Shown: piece by piece, positions 34,022-43,326 of the stretch
Position numbering within the stretch: the first letter of the stretch is position 1
Layout: each line of letters opens with the position of its first letter
Assembly: GCF_000812965.1 (NCBI RefSeq)
Contig: NZ_JSYN01000001.1
Span: 1-64,000 of the forward strand
From: Pedobacter kyungheensis
Lineage (GTDB): Bacteria > Bacteroidota > Bacteroidia > Sphingobacteriales > Sphingobacteriaceae
DNA: 64,000 nt
Reading direction: 5' to 3'
Program-made: the position numbers and the translations under genes
Notes under the pieces: generated by a model
Database searches by the model: none
Told to the model about the DNA's origin: nothing
Seen by the model: the letters and a program-made list of their open reading frames with translations, nothing else

Positions 34022-37000
34022 TTAGAATGAAACATTTAAACCTAAATTGTATACGGTTTGAACAGGATAACCCAAACCGTTGCCACCCATTTCTGGATCC
34101 CAGAGTTTGAAAGCACTTAAAGCACCAAGATTGGTAGCGTTAACATAAAAACGTGCACTGCTTAAGCCCAGCCTTTTCTGCAATTTGCTTTGCAGGTTGT
34201 AGCCCAGCTCTACACTTTTTAGCCTTAAAAAAGCACCGTTACGCATCCACCAGGTTGAGGTACGGGTGTTATTGTTTACGAAATTAGGGCTTAAACGTGG
34301 CCAGAAAGCGTAGCTATCGCGGTTTTGCTCAGACCAATGACTATCGGCAATTACCTGTAGCAATCCATTTTGGGTAACGTTAGGATTGCCTGATTCGTTG
34401 TTAAGCACAAAAGGAGAAATGTTACCAGGATTGATGAAGAACGAAGATCTGGCCGATCCCTGAAAGAATGCAGAAATATCGAATCCTTTGAAACCAAATG
34501 TACCACCAAAACCATACACAATTTCAGGGCTGGTTGGCAAGCCAATAGGCACCTGATCTACATCACTGATAATGCCATCGCCATTTACGTCGCGGTATTT
34601 AATGTCTCCTCCTCCGTAATCAAGTCCGGGTACACCCGCAAACTGAACCGGTGAGTTTTTCGCTTCTGCATCATCAACAAACAAACGCTCAGCAATGTAA
34701 CCAAAGGCTTGTGTGGTGGGTAAACCCACATGTGTACGATAAGCCTCATTTGCGTTAAAAGAAGGTTCATCGTAAATTAAAATTTTGTTGGTAGCATAGG
34801 TAAAATTACCGCGCATTTGCAAAAACATGCTGTTGCTGAAAGATTTGTTATAGCTGGCCGAAAAATCGATCCCTTTACTTTCGGCTTTATTGGTATTGGC
34901 CCTTACAGCAGCTTGTAAGCCCATGGTACTTGGTATAAAAGTACGGTCGGTTAAAATATTAGAACGTTCGTTTTTATAAATATCGAAGGTCAGGTTCAGG
35001 CTGTTAAACAAGGTCATATCCAAACCAATGTTGGTTTGCTTAGATCTTTCCCAGGTAATTAGCGGATTGGAATAACGGGAAACCAAAATACCATCACGAT
35101 AATATAATCCATCTTCGCCGAACCTTGCGCCGAAAGTTCCGTTGTTCATATTTACTTCCGAAAGATAGAAGAAACGGTCGGCTGCATTACCAATCTGATC
35201 GTTACCTACCAAACCATACGTTGCCCTGAGTTTTAAACTGTTAATGACTTTGGTTAAAGGTTTAAAATAATTTTCGTTAGAGATGATATAGCCTAAACCA
35301 AAAGAAGGGAAGAAACCAAAGCGGTTATTTTCTGCAAAACGCTCGGAACCATTGTAACCAAAGTTAAACTCGGCGAGGTAACGGTTATCGTAACCATAAG
35401 TAGCCCTACCCGATACACCCTGGTTGCGCGATGGCAGCGAAAGCTGCAAACTACCCGGATTTGCCGCCAGATAATTACGCATGGTGGTAATTAACATACC
35501 ACTTACAGCATGTTTATCTTTAAAAGTACGGCTGTAGTTAGCCGAAAACTCAGCATAGAAGGTAGAATTTAAGTCTTTTGTTCCTTCAGAATATCCCAGA
35601 TACTCCGTACCTACAGTTCCTACTGATAAAGCTCCTCCTCCATTCATTAAAGTTAATCCGATAGATTTATCGGGTTGCTCGGTTGCAGTATAATAGAAAG
35701 GATTGTAGGCACGTGAAATATCGAAATATGAATACCTGCGGGCGTAACTCATCATCCGGGCAGTTAAACCTGGGGTAATGAATTTCAAATCCTGCTTAAT
35801 TTCAATCTGCGTTTGCAATGTGGATGAATTTTTATCCTGGTACCCTTTCACCATTTCGGCATAAGGATTCATGTACAATCCGCCTCGTGGCGAAATGGCA
35901 TTACCAAATAAAGGGTGATTGCTGTAAGGCGATAAACTGGCCGGATAAACCGCCGGAAACATTACCGGGTTAGACCAAATGGCCCGGTTAAAAGTAGCTC
36001 CACCACCACCCACTGGCCCGGTATAATCATCAAACTGGCCATATACCCTGATAATAGCCTCGGTAGTATTGGTAAGGTTAATGTTTACGTTAGAGCGGAC
36101 CGAATAGTTTTTTAACTTGATGTTGTTGTTAAAGTTATTTAGATCTGCCACTTTTAGTACGCCATTATCGATGTTGTAGGTACCGGCGATATAGTAACTG
36201 GCTTTGGTACCCCCACCCGAAATATTTAGGTTATACCTTTGGTTAATGGTATAATCTTTAATTAATTGCTCAATCCAGTTGTTATTGGGGTAAAGCAATT
36301 CATTCTCGCCCGCAGCGGTAGCATCTATTTTGGTTTGCAGGTAAGGCAAAATGGCCAGCCTGTTACGTGTAAGGGCTGCTTCGTTAGCCAGTTTCATGTA
36401 GGTAACGTTATCGGCAAACTGGAAATTTTTGGTGTTGGCAGATAGCGATGACTCAGCCCTGAAACCAAACTTGGTTTGACCAGCCACACCCGATTTGGTT
36501 AAAATAAGCACTACCCCATTTGCCCCCCTTGCACCGTATACGGCCGATGCAGTAGCGTCTTTCAATACGTTAAACGAAGAAATATCGTCGGGTTGCAAAC
36601 GCGCCATGTCGTTTTGGGTCGATTCGATACCGTCGATCAAAATTAGCGGATCTTGTTTACCGGCACCGAAGGTACCTAAACCACGAATGAAAAACTGGGC
36701 GTTATCGGCGCCGGGTTCGCCGCTGCGCTGATAAGCAATCATACCTGCTACCCTACCGGCCATCATGGTGGTAAGGTTACTGGTTGGCCCTTTCAGTTCT
36801 TTCGGGTTAATGGCCGTAATGGAGCTGATTACACTTGTTTTTTTCTGTGTACCAAAACCTACTACAGCCACCTCATCCAGTGAGTTGGCATCTGATTGGA
36901 GGGTAACGTTGATGGTGTAAGTGCCATCTGCATTTTTATCGTAATTGGCAACAGCCACATTTTTAGGTTTGTAACCTACCAGGGTGAATAACAATTTTCC

Positions 37001-37255
37001 TGTGCGGGGTAATTTGATGGTATAGCGGCCAAACTCATCAGTAGAAATACCGCGGTTGGTGCCCGATACTTTTACGTTTACGCCGGGCAAACCGCCAACG
37101 GTGTCTTTTACCATCCCTTTAACGGTTACATCTGTTTGTGCCGATGCCGTTAAATAAGAGGCAGTGATAACGAGATAGACCAAAAACTTTAAAACAGGCT
37201 TTAGCACCTTTCCCTGCTTGTAGAGCGGGACTTTCTTCGGTAATTTTTTCTTCAT
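34022..37255 (-). CDS. SusC/RagA-family TonB-linked outer-membrane transporter (pair 1)
   Basis: A 1077-residue TonB-dependent transporter. After the signal peptide (about 1-40) come a carboxypeptidase-regulatory-like domain (about 43-120, KGMVKDTVGGLPGVNV), a plug (about 125-245, with GAGKQDPLILIDG and the family hallmark VYGARGANGVVLI) and a 22-strand barrel ending in FSF-type aromatic residues (LGLNVSF). It imports oligosaccharides together with its SusD. It is first gene of the pair-1 unit (SusC, SusD, two binding proteins, GH16). A conserved promoter block with candidate operator lies more than 400 bp upstream, so the mRNA has a long leader. Confidence 0.95.
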   Translation of the reverse strand: MKKKLPKKVPLYKQGKVLKPVLKFLVYLVITASYLTASAQTDVTVKGMVKDTVGGLPGVNVKVSGTNRGISTDEFGRYTIKLPRTGKLLFTLVGYKPKNVAVANYDKNADGTYTINVTLQSDANSLDEVAVVGFGTQKKTSVISSITAINPKELKGPTSNLTTMMAGRVAGMIAYQRSGEPGADNAQFFIRGLGTFGAGKQDPLILIDGIESTQNDMARLQPDDISSFNVLKDATASAVYGARGANGVVLILTKSGVAGQTKFGFRAESSLSANTKNFQFADNVTYMKLANEAALTRNRLAILPYLQTKIDATAAGENELLYPNNNWIEQLIKDYTINQRYNLNISGGGTKASYYIAGTYNIDNGVLKVADLNNFNNNIKLKNYSVRSNVNINLTNTTEAIIRVYGQFDDYTGPVGGGGATFNRAIWSNPVMFPAVYPASLSPYSNHPLFGNAISPRGGLYMNPYAEMVKGYQDKNSSTLQTQIEIKQDLKFITPGLTARMMSYARRYSYFDISRAYNPFYYTATEQPDKSIGLTLMNGGGALSVGTVGTEYLGYSEGTKDLNSTFYAEFSANYSRTFKDKHAVSGMLITTMRNYLAANPGSLQLSLPSRNQGVSGRATYGYDNRYLAEFNFGYNGSERFAENNRFGFFPSFGLGYIISNENYFKPLTKVINSLKLRATYGLVGNDQIGNAADRFFYLSEVNMNNGTFGARFGEDGLYYRDGILVSRYSNPLITWERSKQTNIGLDMTLFNSLNLTFDIYKNERSNILTDRTFIPSTMGLQAAVRANTNKAESKGIDFSASYNKSFSNSMFLQMRGNFTYATNKILIYDEPSFNANEAYRTHVGLPTTQAFGYIAERLFVDDAEAKNSPVQFAGVPGLDYGGGDIKYRDVNGDGIISDVDQVPIGLPTSPEIVYGFGGTFGFKGFDISAFFQGSARSSFFINPGNISPFVLNNESGNPNVTQNGLLQVIADSHWSEQNRDSYAFWPRLSPNFVNNNTRTSTWWMRNGAFLRLKSVELGYNLQSKLQKRLGLSSARFYVNATNLGALSAFKLWDPEMGGNGLGYPVQTVYNLGLNVSF

Positions 37256-37673
37256 AAAATGGTTTAATTGGTTAGTTATTTTTAACCGGATTCCGATCGC
37301 CCCTTAAATTGAAAAGGCAAAAGGCTGCTCATCCGATCGAAAAATATTTTTCGTCAGTTAGTATTTGGAACCCGAGCTTAGGCTCCAAATTCCAGGTTGT
37401 TTCTTAATTAATGGGATTGCTTTTACAGCAGTATCTTACCATGTTATTTTACCTGTGCGGTAAAAAATTCCTGCAGCATCCGGGTCAGAAAAATCAATAG
37501 TCAGGAAATATGGGATAGGTTCTTTTTTGTCTCTTCATGATTAGTTTTAGGTTTGGTTTGGGATTCGGAAAAAACTGGCAGTTACATTTTTTAATCGCTA
37601 CAACCATTAATTACGCTGTGTAATTAATGTTCGGATAATTTTGGATCGGCTTATATCTTATACTTGGTTTTAA
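37256..37673 (-). other. long structured 5' leader of SusC pair 1
   Basis: If transcription starts below the -7 box at 37674-37677, the mRNA leader is about 410 nt. It holds three hairpins: the palindrome CGAAAAATATTTTTCG (37338-37353), the stem ATTTGGA / TCCAAAT (37363-37390) and TTTTACC / GGTAAAA (37447-37465). The last 30 nt before the ATG contain CTAACCAATTAAACC, also seen before GH127. No open frame is supported inside. Confidence 0.5.
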
Positions 37674-37816
37674 CAAATTAACCATAAAAATGGGGCAGCC
37701 AGTGAGGGGTAATCCGGTAATTAAAAGGGGTCAAATTGTTATTTTTTGTCGATTTTTGGCTGTTTTTGGAATTTCGGGGTAAAATTTAGTTTTTATAAAC
37801 GTTAATTAAACGTTTA
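37674..37816 (-). promoter_or_regulatory. promoter/operator block A upstream of SusC pair 1
   Basis: Read on the minus strand the block has: a 21-bp dyad TAAACGTT-N5-AACGTTTA (37796-37816), then a conserved element (37705-37760) with core AACAATTTGACCCC (GGGG at 37727-37730 on the plus strand), then a TTTG (-7 type) at 37674-37677 and AACCAAGTATAAGATAT. Every part has a counterpart at 48262-48393 upstream of SusC pair 3. Core-to-TTTG distance is 53 bp here and 52 bp there. The core is also found at 57505-57530. Binding by the local hybrid regulator is inference. Confidence 0.65.
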
Positions 37817-38020
37817 TAAATTAAAAACTGAGGCGCCGGTTTCTGCTGTAAATAAGGTGAGTTTTTAAAAGCTTAACGGGATTAAAAAACCAAAATGTTT
37901 CAGGCAGGATAACTAATGTCTGATTGTTTTTAATATGACAACGACAGCTGTGTGCATGCTCCTGAAGCAGTTTGTATAACACCTATTCCCACTGTTTTTT
38001 GAGGTTTTGAGCTAAAAATT

Positions 38021-38180
38021 ATGATTTGTCGCTGCATGCTGCAGGAAGCTTTCATGACCCTCATGATTTGTCGCTGCACACTGCAGGAAGCTTTCATGAC
38101 CCTCATGATTTGTCGCTGCATACTGCAGGAAGCTTTCATGACCCTCATGATTTGATGCTGCACACTGCAGGAAGTTTTCC
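38021..38180. repeat. 42-bp tandem minisatellite, 3.8 copies
   Basis: The unit starts ATGATTTGTCGCTGCA and ends TTTCATGACCCTC. Copies are at 38021-38062, 38063-38104 and 38105-38146, with a partial, diverged fourth at 38147-38180. The first three differ only at two bases (CATGCT, CACACT, CATACT before GCAGG). Each unit contains CTGCAG and AAGCTT-like palindromes. Since 42 is a multiple of 3, frames on both strands stay open, which produces apparent repetitive proteins. It lies in the 1.2-kb gap between SusC pair 1 and SusD pair 2. Confidence 0.95.
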
Positions 38181-38225
38181 TTTAAAATTGGGCTTTTTTA
38201 GCTTTAATCACAGAAAGCTAAGGTT

Positions 38226-38381
38226 TTTAACCGCAGAGGGCACGAAGGGAATGCGCAAAGTACGCAATTTAACCACCGCGCCAGTAATTTAACCACGGAG
38301 AAAACAGAGTGAAGGCACAGAGGGCACAAAGCAACATCTTGAGCAGTACTTGACTTCGTGCCTTTGTGACTTAGTGGTTAA
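38226..38381. repeat. TTAACCAC / GTGGTTAA inverted-repeat element
   Basis: TTAACCGCAGAGGGCACGAAG (38227-38247) and TTAACCACGGAG...GGCACAAAG (38289-38331) face CTTCGTGCCTTTGTGAC...GTGGTTAA (about 38354-38381). This is a dispersed intergenic family known from many bacteria ('ttaaccacagaggcacaaag'). It appears here as one and a half left arms and one right arm. Confidence 0.75.
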
Positions 38382-38388
38382 TATCATA

Positions 38389-38424
38389 AAAAAGCTCCCC
38401 AACTGCAGAAAGCAACTGGGGAGC
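38389..38424 (-). terminator. intrinsic terminator of the double SusCD operon
   Basis: GCTCCCC (38394-38400) pairs with GGGGAGC (38418-38424). Read on the minus strand the stem is followed by TTTTTTAT. It lies 28 bp after the stop of SusD pair 2, so it ends the unit of pairs 3 and 2. Confidence 0.88.
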
Positions 38425-38452
38425 AAGATTAAATTAAATACAGGAGGACGAA

Positions 38453-40198
38453 TTAATATCCTGGATTTTGAAGCATCGAAGGCATTTTTGAGACCTCTGA
38501 TTGTGGAATAGGCATTAAATAATGTTGCGGATTGAAAACGTGCAAACGAATGGTGTTAACCGTTTGATAGGTATAAACATTACCCGTTTTAGTGATATTG
38601 ATGGCTTTGTTGTAGCCATTATTTACCGCAACAGCAATTTTCCAGCGGCGGATATCATTCCAGCGGTGGTCTTCGTTCATGAGCTCGATACGGCGTTCGT
38701 TCTGAATTACCGCACGCATCTCATCTACGCTCATGTTGGCTTTTAAACCATAAAGATTATCTGCACCAGCAGTTATACCCGCTCTTTTGCGAATGGCTAC
38801 CAGTTTTGGATAGGCTAAAGCTGTTTGACCGGTTTCGTTAATGGCCTCAGCGTAATTTAAAAGAATTTCGGCATAGCGGATCAACGGCCAGCCCCGTTCT
38901 GAGTTAAAGGAACTGTTGCTCGAGATATTCTCATCGCACATTTTCCTTGCATAGTAACCCGTAGTAGTTGGTCCGGTTCCGTTTGAGGTATAACCATCGG
39001 TAGCTGCTCCATTATAAGTATTCACCACAATTTTAGAACTGGTGGTGGTACTGTAATAAAGCGACTGGTTGTAAATAATGGAGTAACCGAAACGCGGATC
39101 GCGGTTAGCATAGGGATTTGCAGGGTCGAAACCAGAAGTAGCATCAGAAATGGCTTTTCCGTTTTTCATGGGGAAAGCTTCTACCAGTTGCTGTGTTGGC
39201 GTAGAGTTTTTTGCTCCACCCCTCGAAGGAGGATTGTAATAACCTTCAAAATCGCGGTTAACCGGACGGTTAAAGGCAAAAATGTATTCGGAATTTACCC
39301 GTTTCAGAAAAACATTGTAAAAACCATAACCTGGTGCAGTAGTATTATCTTCAAAAAGGCTGTAAGTACCTGTGTTAATCAACGCTTCTGCAGCATCGGC
39401 GGCTTTTTGCCAACGCGCTACGCTGTAAGCCGGATAGCTTACAATGGGTTTTACAGCTCCTGAAGCCTGATCGATAGCACCTCCATTGAATAACGGACTG
39501 GCAGCATACAATAAAACACGCGATTTTAGTGCCATGCAGGCACCCTTGGTTGCACGGCCATAATCCTGCTCGGCATAATCGGCAGTTGCCGGTAAAATAG
39601 CCGCTGCAGCATCCAGCTCAGCGGTAATGTAGTTGACAGTTTCTTCGAACGATGATCTTGGCAAATCAATTACATCGCTAATACCATAAACACTGTCGCC
39701 ATCTATTGGCACGCCGCCAAAATTGATTAACAAAAAGTGGTAATACCAGGCCCTTAAGAATCTCAGTTCGCCCTGGATACGTTTCTTTTTGGCATCAGAA
39801 AGCGGGATAACCGGCAGTTTCGATAGCATGAGGTTAACCCTGCGGATATTGGTATAGGGGGTAGTCCAGAAATCGGGTAAACTGCCTCCACTCCAGAAAT
39901 TGGTAGGCGAAAGTGTACCATTGTACATAATTACCGCATTTTGCGTCGGGCCCGAATAGGCATATTCAGCATCATCTGTAGCCATTTCGGTATTGCCATG
40001 ACTACTAAAACGGCCTTTGGTAAAACTATAACCTGCAGCGCTATAAATCTGGGTTAAAAACCTGATTGATTTTAAGCTATCTGAAAAAACCGTAGCTTCG
40101 GTTTCACCTGTATCAGCTTTGCTATCCAGAAAATCGCTGCCTTTCTTACATCCAGCAATAGCTGCACATAAGCATATCATAAATATTATTCTTTTCAT
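38453..40198 (-). CDS. SusD/RagB-family surface lipoprotein (pair 2)
   Basis: A 581-residue lipoprotein with a clean signal MKRIIFMICLCAAIAGC (lipobox Cys17). The ATG at 40198 is preferred to an upstream TTG at 40213 that would overlap SusC. Family landmarks: RFLRAWYYHFLLINFGGVP, GACMALKSRVLLYAASPLFNGG and the terminal RRIELMNEDHRWNDIRRWK. It begins 11 bp after the SusC of pair 2 and is the last gene of the operon before a terminator. Ligand unknown. Confidence 0.93.
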   Translation of the reverse strand: MKRIIFMICLCAAIAGCKKGSDFLDSKADTGETEATVFSDSLKSIRFLTQIYSAAGYSFTKGRFSSHGNTEMATDDAEYAYSGPTQNAVIMYNGTLSPTNFWSGGSLPDFWTTPYTNIRRVNLMLSKLPVIPLSDAKKKRIQGELRFLRAWYYHFLLINFGGVPIDGDSVYGISDVIDLPRSSFEETVNYITAELDAAAAILPATADYAEQDYGRATKGACMALKSRVLLYAASPLFNGGAIDQASGAVKPIVSYPAYSVARWQKAADAAEALINTGTYSLFEDNTTAPGYGFYNVFLKRVNSEYIFAFNRPVNRDFEGYYNPPSRGGAKNSTPTQQLVEAFPMKNGKAISDATSGFDPANPYANRDPRFGYSIIYNQSLYYSTTTSSKIVVNTYNGAATDGYTSNGTGPTTTGYYARKMCDENISSNSSFNSERGWPLIRYAEILLNYAEAINETGQTALAYPKLVAIRKRAGITAGADNLYGLKANMSVDEMRAVIQNERRIELMNEDHRWNDIRRWKIAVAVNNGYNKAINITKTGNVYTYQTVNTIRLHVFNPQHYLMPIPQSEVSKMPSMLQNPGY

Positions 40199-40209
40199 AT
40201 CAAGATTTA

Positions 40210-43200
40210 TCAAAACGTAACACTTAAACCTAAATTGATCATTTGCTGAGGTGGATATTTAATCCTGTCCTGCCCTGAGTTCGATTCCGGATCAAACTGG
40301 TAACGGGTATTCAGGTTAGACCAGGTTAACAGGTTGTAACCATTAATGTAAGTACGGATGCTCTGCACTTTTAACCTTTCGATTAATTTTTTCGGGAGGG
40401 CATAGCTAATTTCCGCATTCTTCAGGCGCAGGTAATTACCAGAAATAAACCAGAAGGTAGATGGGTAGGCAGACGGACTGCTTAAACCTGGTGAAAGCGA
40501 AAGCAAAGGATACTGGGCTGCATCGCCAATTTCGGGTGTCCACGAATTTTGGTGCACCGAAGTAAGGTTTGAAGAGAAAGCCTGAATAGCCTCGGCTACA
40601 CCACGAACATTAAAATTGGTTGCCGCCTGGAACAACAAGCTAAACCCGAAGTTTTTGTAATTGGCACGCAGCTCTAAGCCGTAATTGGTATTGGGCAGGT
40701 TAGGATAACCGTTGATTGACATGTCGTAACCATCAATCTTACCGTCGTTATTTAAATCGGCATATTTTAAATCGCCCACCCTTGGCGTGGTTTGTGGTTT
40801 CGGACTGGCAGCAATATCAGCAGCCGAGGTATAAAAACCAATCCACTGGTAGGTTAAGATCTGGCCAATGCTGTTGCCGGTAAATTGCTGGTACGGATAA
40901 GCAGCCAGTGGTTCATCCTGATAAAGGATTTTGTTTTTGGCCAGCGAGTAATTGGCACGTACCGAGAAATCGACGTTTCCAATTTTATCGCGGTAGCTGA
41001 TTTCGATCTCACCGCCCTGGTTTTGTACACGACCTAAGTTTACCGGCGGCAAACCTACGCCGAAAATAGACGAAACAGTTCCTCGGCTGGTTAAAATATC
41101 GCTCCTCACGTTGTGGAATAAATCGATAGATCCGGTTATTTTACTACCGAAAAGGCCAAACTCCATGGCAACATCGGTTTTCTTCTCTTTCTCCCAGGTT
41201 ACCTCGTTGTTCCCCAATGTACCTTCTAAAATACCGGTTTGGGTATTATCTGAGTAACCGAAAGAAGCATTACCGCCGTTGCTATAGTTTTGCTGATAGT
41301 AATAGCTGAAGTTATCGCCAATACGATCATTACCCACTACTCCATAAGACCCCCTGAATTTCAGATAATCCATAAAAGGTACATGGTCTTTGAAAAACTT
41401 TTCGTTCGAAACTACCCAACCTGCCGAAGCTGCCGGGAAGAAACCATATTTTTTGGTACTCACAAAACGGTCAGAACCATTGTAGGCCGCATTAAACTGG
41501 AACAGGTATTTATCTTTATAATCGTAACCTACCCTGCCGGTGTAACCCTTAAAGTTATTGGGTACAAAGTTGTAAACCGAATTGGCGTTGTATTTAATAA
41601 CGGTATTGATATTGGTTAAAGCGGTTCCGTAAACGTGATGACTGTTAAAGCTTCTGTCGTAATTTAATACCACCTGTGTGGTTAAATTGCGGATGGTGCT
41701 ACCAGGACCATAGCCAATAAAATACCTTCTAACGCGGTAAATATTTGGATCGCGGGGTTCGTAAGTATTGTTATTGGAATCGTAAATAAACGAAGGGAAC
41801 TGATCGCGTGTCATGCTACGCGTATAATCATAAGTACTGGCGTAAGAAAGTACCCCTTTAACCGATAAACCTTTGGTAATAAAATCTAATTTCTGATTGG
41901 CATTGGCTACGAGGTTCATATTATTACCGTACTTGCGGTTGTAACCATAGTGCGTAATACGGCCAACAATATTATTCTGGTTGTAATTGGGATTCTCATC
42001 ACGCTGCCATTTGCTGTAACCAAAACTACCATCAGGGTTATATACCGGATAGTTAAATGGTGCCAGTGAAAGGAAGCTCACATAATCGTAAAAGATATCG
42101 TTGTAACCGAAAGCACTACCAATGTTGTTGGTATTGGTTACACCCAGGTTGCCATATAAATCGATACGTAAATCGAGTGTTTTGGTAGCCTTGATATCTA
42201 AGTTAGAACGGTAATTATACCTGTTGTAGTAAAAGTTAGAGTTTACCCCTTCCTCTTTACCATAGTTACGTAACATCCCGTTCTGGTAAAGGAAACCTGC
42301 CGAAACAAAGTATTTTACTTTCTCGGTACCACCGCTGATATCGAAATTACCTTTAACCTGGCTGCTGAAATCTTTAAAGAGGATCTTTTTCCAGTCGTTA
42401 TTCGGGTGACCATAGGGATCAGATCCGTCCTGGTATTTCTGTAAATCATCAGCACTAAATCTTGGTGCAAGTCCATCATTAGCCCTGGCCTGGTTGTAAA
42501 GCTTAGCCGATTCGTAAGCATCTAAAAACTCTGGCATTACGGTTGGCTTCATTACACTGTATTCGCTTCTGAAAGTAATTTGCGGAATACCCAATTTTCC
42601 CCTCCTGGTGGTTACCACCACAACACCGTTAGCGCCTTTAATACCGTAAATAGCTGTGGTAGCCGCATCTTTCAAAATACTGATGTTTTCTACCTCGTTG
42701 GCATCAATAGCTGCAAACTGATCGGGGCTGTACTCAATATCATCAACAATGATTAAAGGTGTAGTTGAGCCACCGTTATAGGAACTGATACCCCTGATAA
42801 AAAACGTGGCACCATCAGCCCCGGGAGCACCTGAACGTTGTTGCGAAAAGAAGCCCGGTAAACGGCCCACTAAGGTATTTTGCAAACTCGCCGATGGATT
42901 TTGACGGATATCTGCACCTGTAATGGTACTCATAGATCCGGTTAGGGTTATTTTTTTCTGTTTACCGTAACCAATTACCACAACCTGCTCCAAGCCCTGC
43001 ACATCGTCTTCTAATTGTACGTTAACTGTTTTTCGGCTGCCTACGGTAACCTCTTTAGGCAAAGCCCCTACAAACGAAATCACGATAACTCCGCTTGTGC
43101 CTTTCAGCCGAATGGTATAATTTCCCTTGGCATCGGTTACCACACCATTGGTGGGCATTCCCTTTTCTTTAACCGAAGCACCGGAAATTGGTCCGGTGGC

Positions 43201-43299
43201 ATCAGTTACCACTCCTGATATAACCTGGTTCTGGGCCATTGCTAAATTGCAGGTTAGGAGCACCAGTAAAACCAGTAAGTATTTATATATATGTTTCAT
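40210..43299 (-). CDS. SusC/RagA-family TonB-linked outer-membrane transporter (pair 2)
   Basis: A 1029-residue transporter with signal peptide (1-22, CNLAMAQ), carboxypeptidase-regulatory-like domain (about 26-105, ISGVVTDATGPISGASVKEKG), plug (about 110-225, VVIGYGKQKK at the start and AIYGIKGANGVVVV) and barrel ending LGLSVTF. It lies 27 bp after SusD of pair 3, so pairs 3 and 2 are on one mRNA. Its closest-looking neighbour here is the SusC of pair 1 in domain layout, but the sequence is clearly diverged, suggesting a different ligand length or branching. Confidence 0.95.
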   Translation of the reverse strand: MKHIYKYLLVLLVLLTCNLAMAQNQVISGVVTDATGPISGASVKEKGMPTNGVVTDAKGNYTIRLKGTSGVIVISFVGALPKEVTVGSRKTVNVQLEDDVQGLEQVVVIGYGKQKKITLTGSMSTITGADIRQNPSASLQNTLVGRLPGFFSQQRSGAPGADGATFFIRGISSYNGGSTTPLIIVDDIEYSPDQFAAIDANEVENISILKDAATTAIYGIKGANGVVVVTTRRGKLGIPQITFRSEYSVMKPTVMPEFLDAYESAKLYNQARANDGLAPRFSADDLQKYQDGSDPYGHPNNDWKKILFKDFSSQVKGNFDISGGTEKVKYFVSAGFLYQNGMLRNYGKEEGVNSNFYYNRYNYRSNLDIKATKTLDLRIDLYGNLGVTNTNNIGSAFGYNDIFYDYVSFLSLAPFNYPVYNPDGSFGYSKWQRDENPNYNQNNIVGRITHYGYNRKYGNNMNLVANANQKLDFITKGLSVKGVLSYASTYDYTRSMTRDQFPSFIYDSNNNTYEPRDPNIYRVRRYFIGYGPGSTIRNLTTQVVLNYDRSFNSHHVYGTALTNINTVIKYNANSVYNFVPNNFKGYTGRVGYDYKDKYLFQFNAAYNGSDRFVSTKKYGFFPAASAGWVVSNEKFFKDHVPFMDYLKFRGSYGVVGNDRIGDNFSYYYQQNYSNGGNASFGYSDNTQTGILEGTLGNNEVTWEKEKKTDVAMEFGLFGSKITGSIDLFHNVRSDILTSRGTVSSIFGVGLPPVNLGRVQNQGGEIEISYRDKIGNVDFSVRANYSLAKNKILYQDEPLAAYPYQQFTGNSIGQILTYQWIGFYTSAADIAASPKPQTTPRVGDLKYADLNNDGKIDGYDMSINGYPNLPNTNYGLELRANYKNFGFSLLFQAATNFNVRGVAEAIQAFSSNLTSVHQNSWTPEIGDAAQYPLLSLSPGLSSPSAYPSTFWFISGNYLRLKNAEISYALPKKLIERLKVQSIRTYINGYNLLTWSNLNTRYQFDPESNSGQDRIKYPPQQMINLGLSVTF

Positions 43300-43326
43300 C
43301 TGTTTAATATTTTGGATTACACGATC

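Noticed and set aside
38021..38180. Repeats considered as a CRISPR array
   Set aside because: Units are directly adjacent without unique spacers, and no cas gene is in the window.
38026..38292. 88-aa plus-strand frame (and a 77-aa minus-strand frame) with repeats such as AAGSFHDPHDLSLH
   Set aside because: Both arise because the 42-bp minisatellite unit is a multiple of three and has no stop codon. There is no leader, promoter or homology, and the frame runs into the TTAACCAC repeat.
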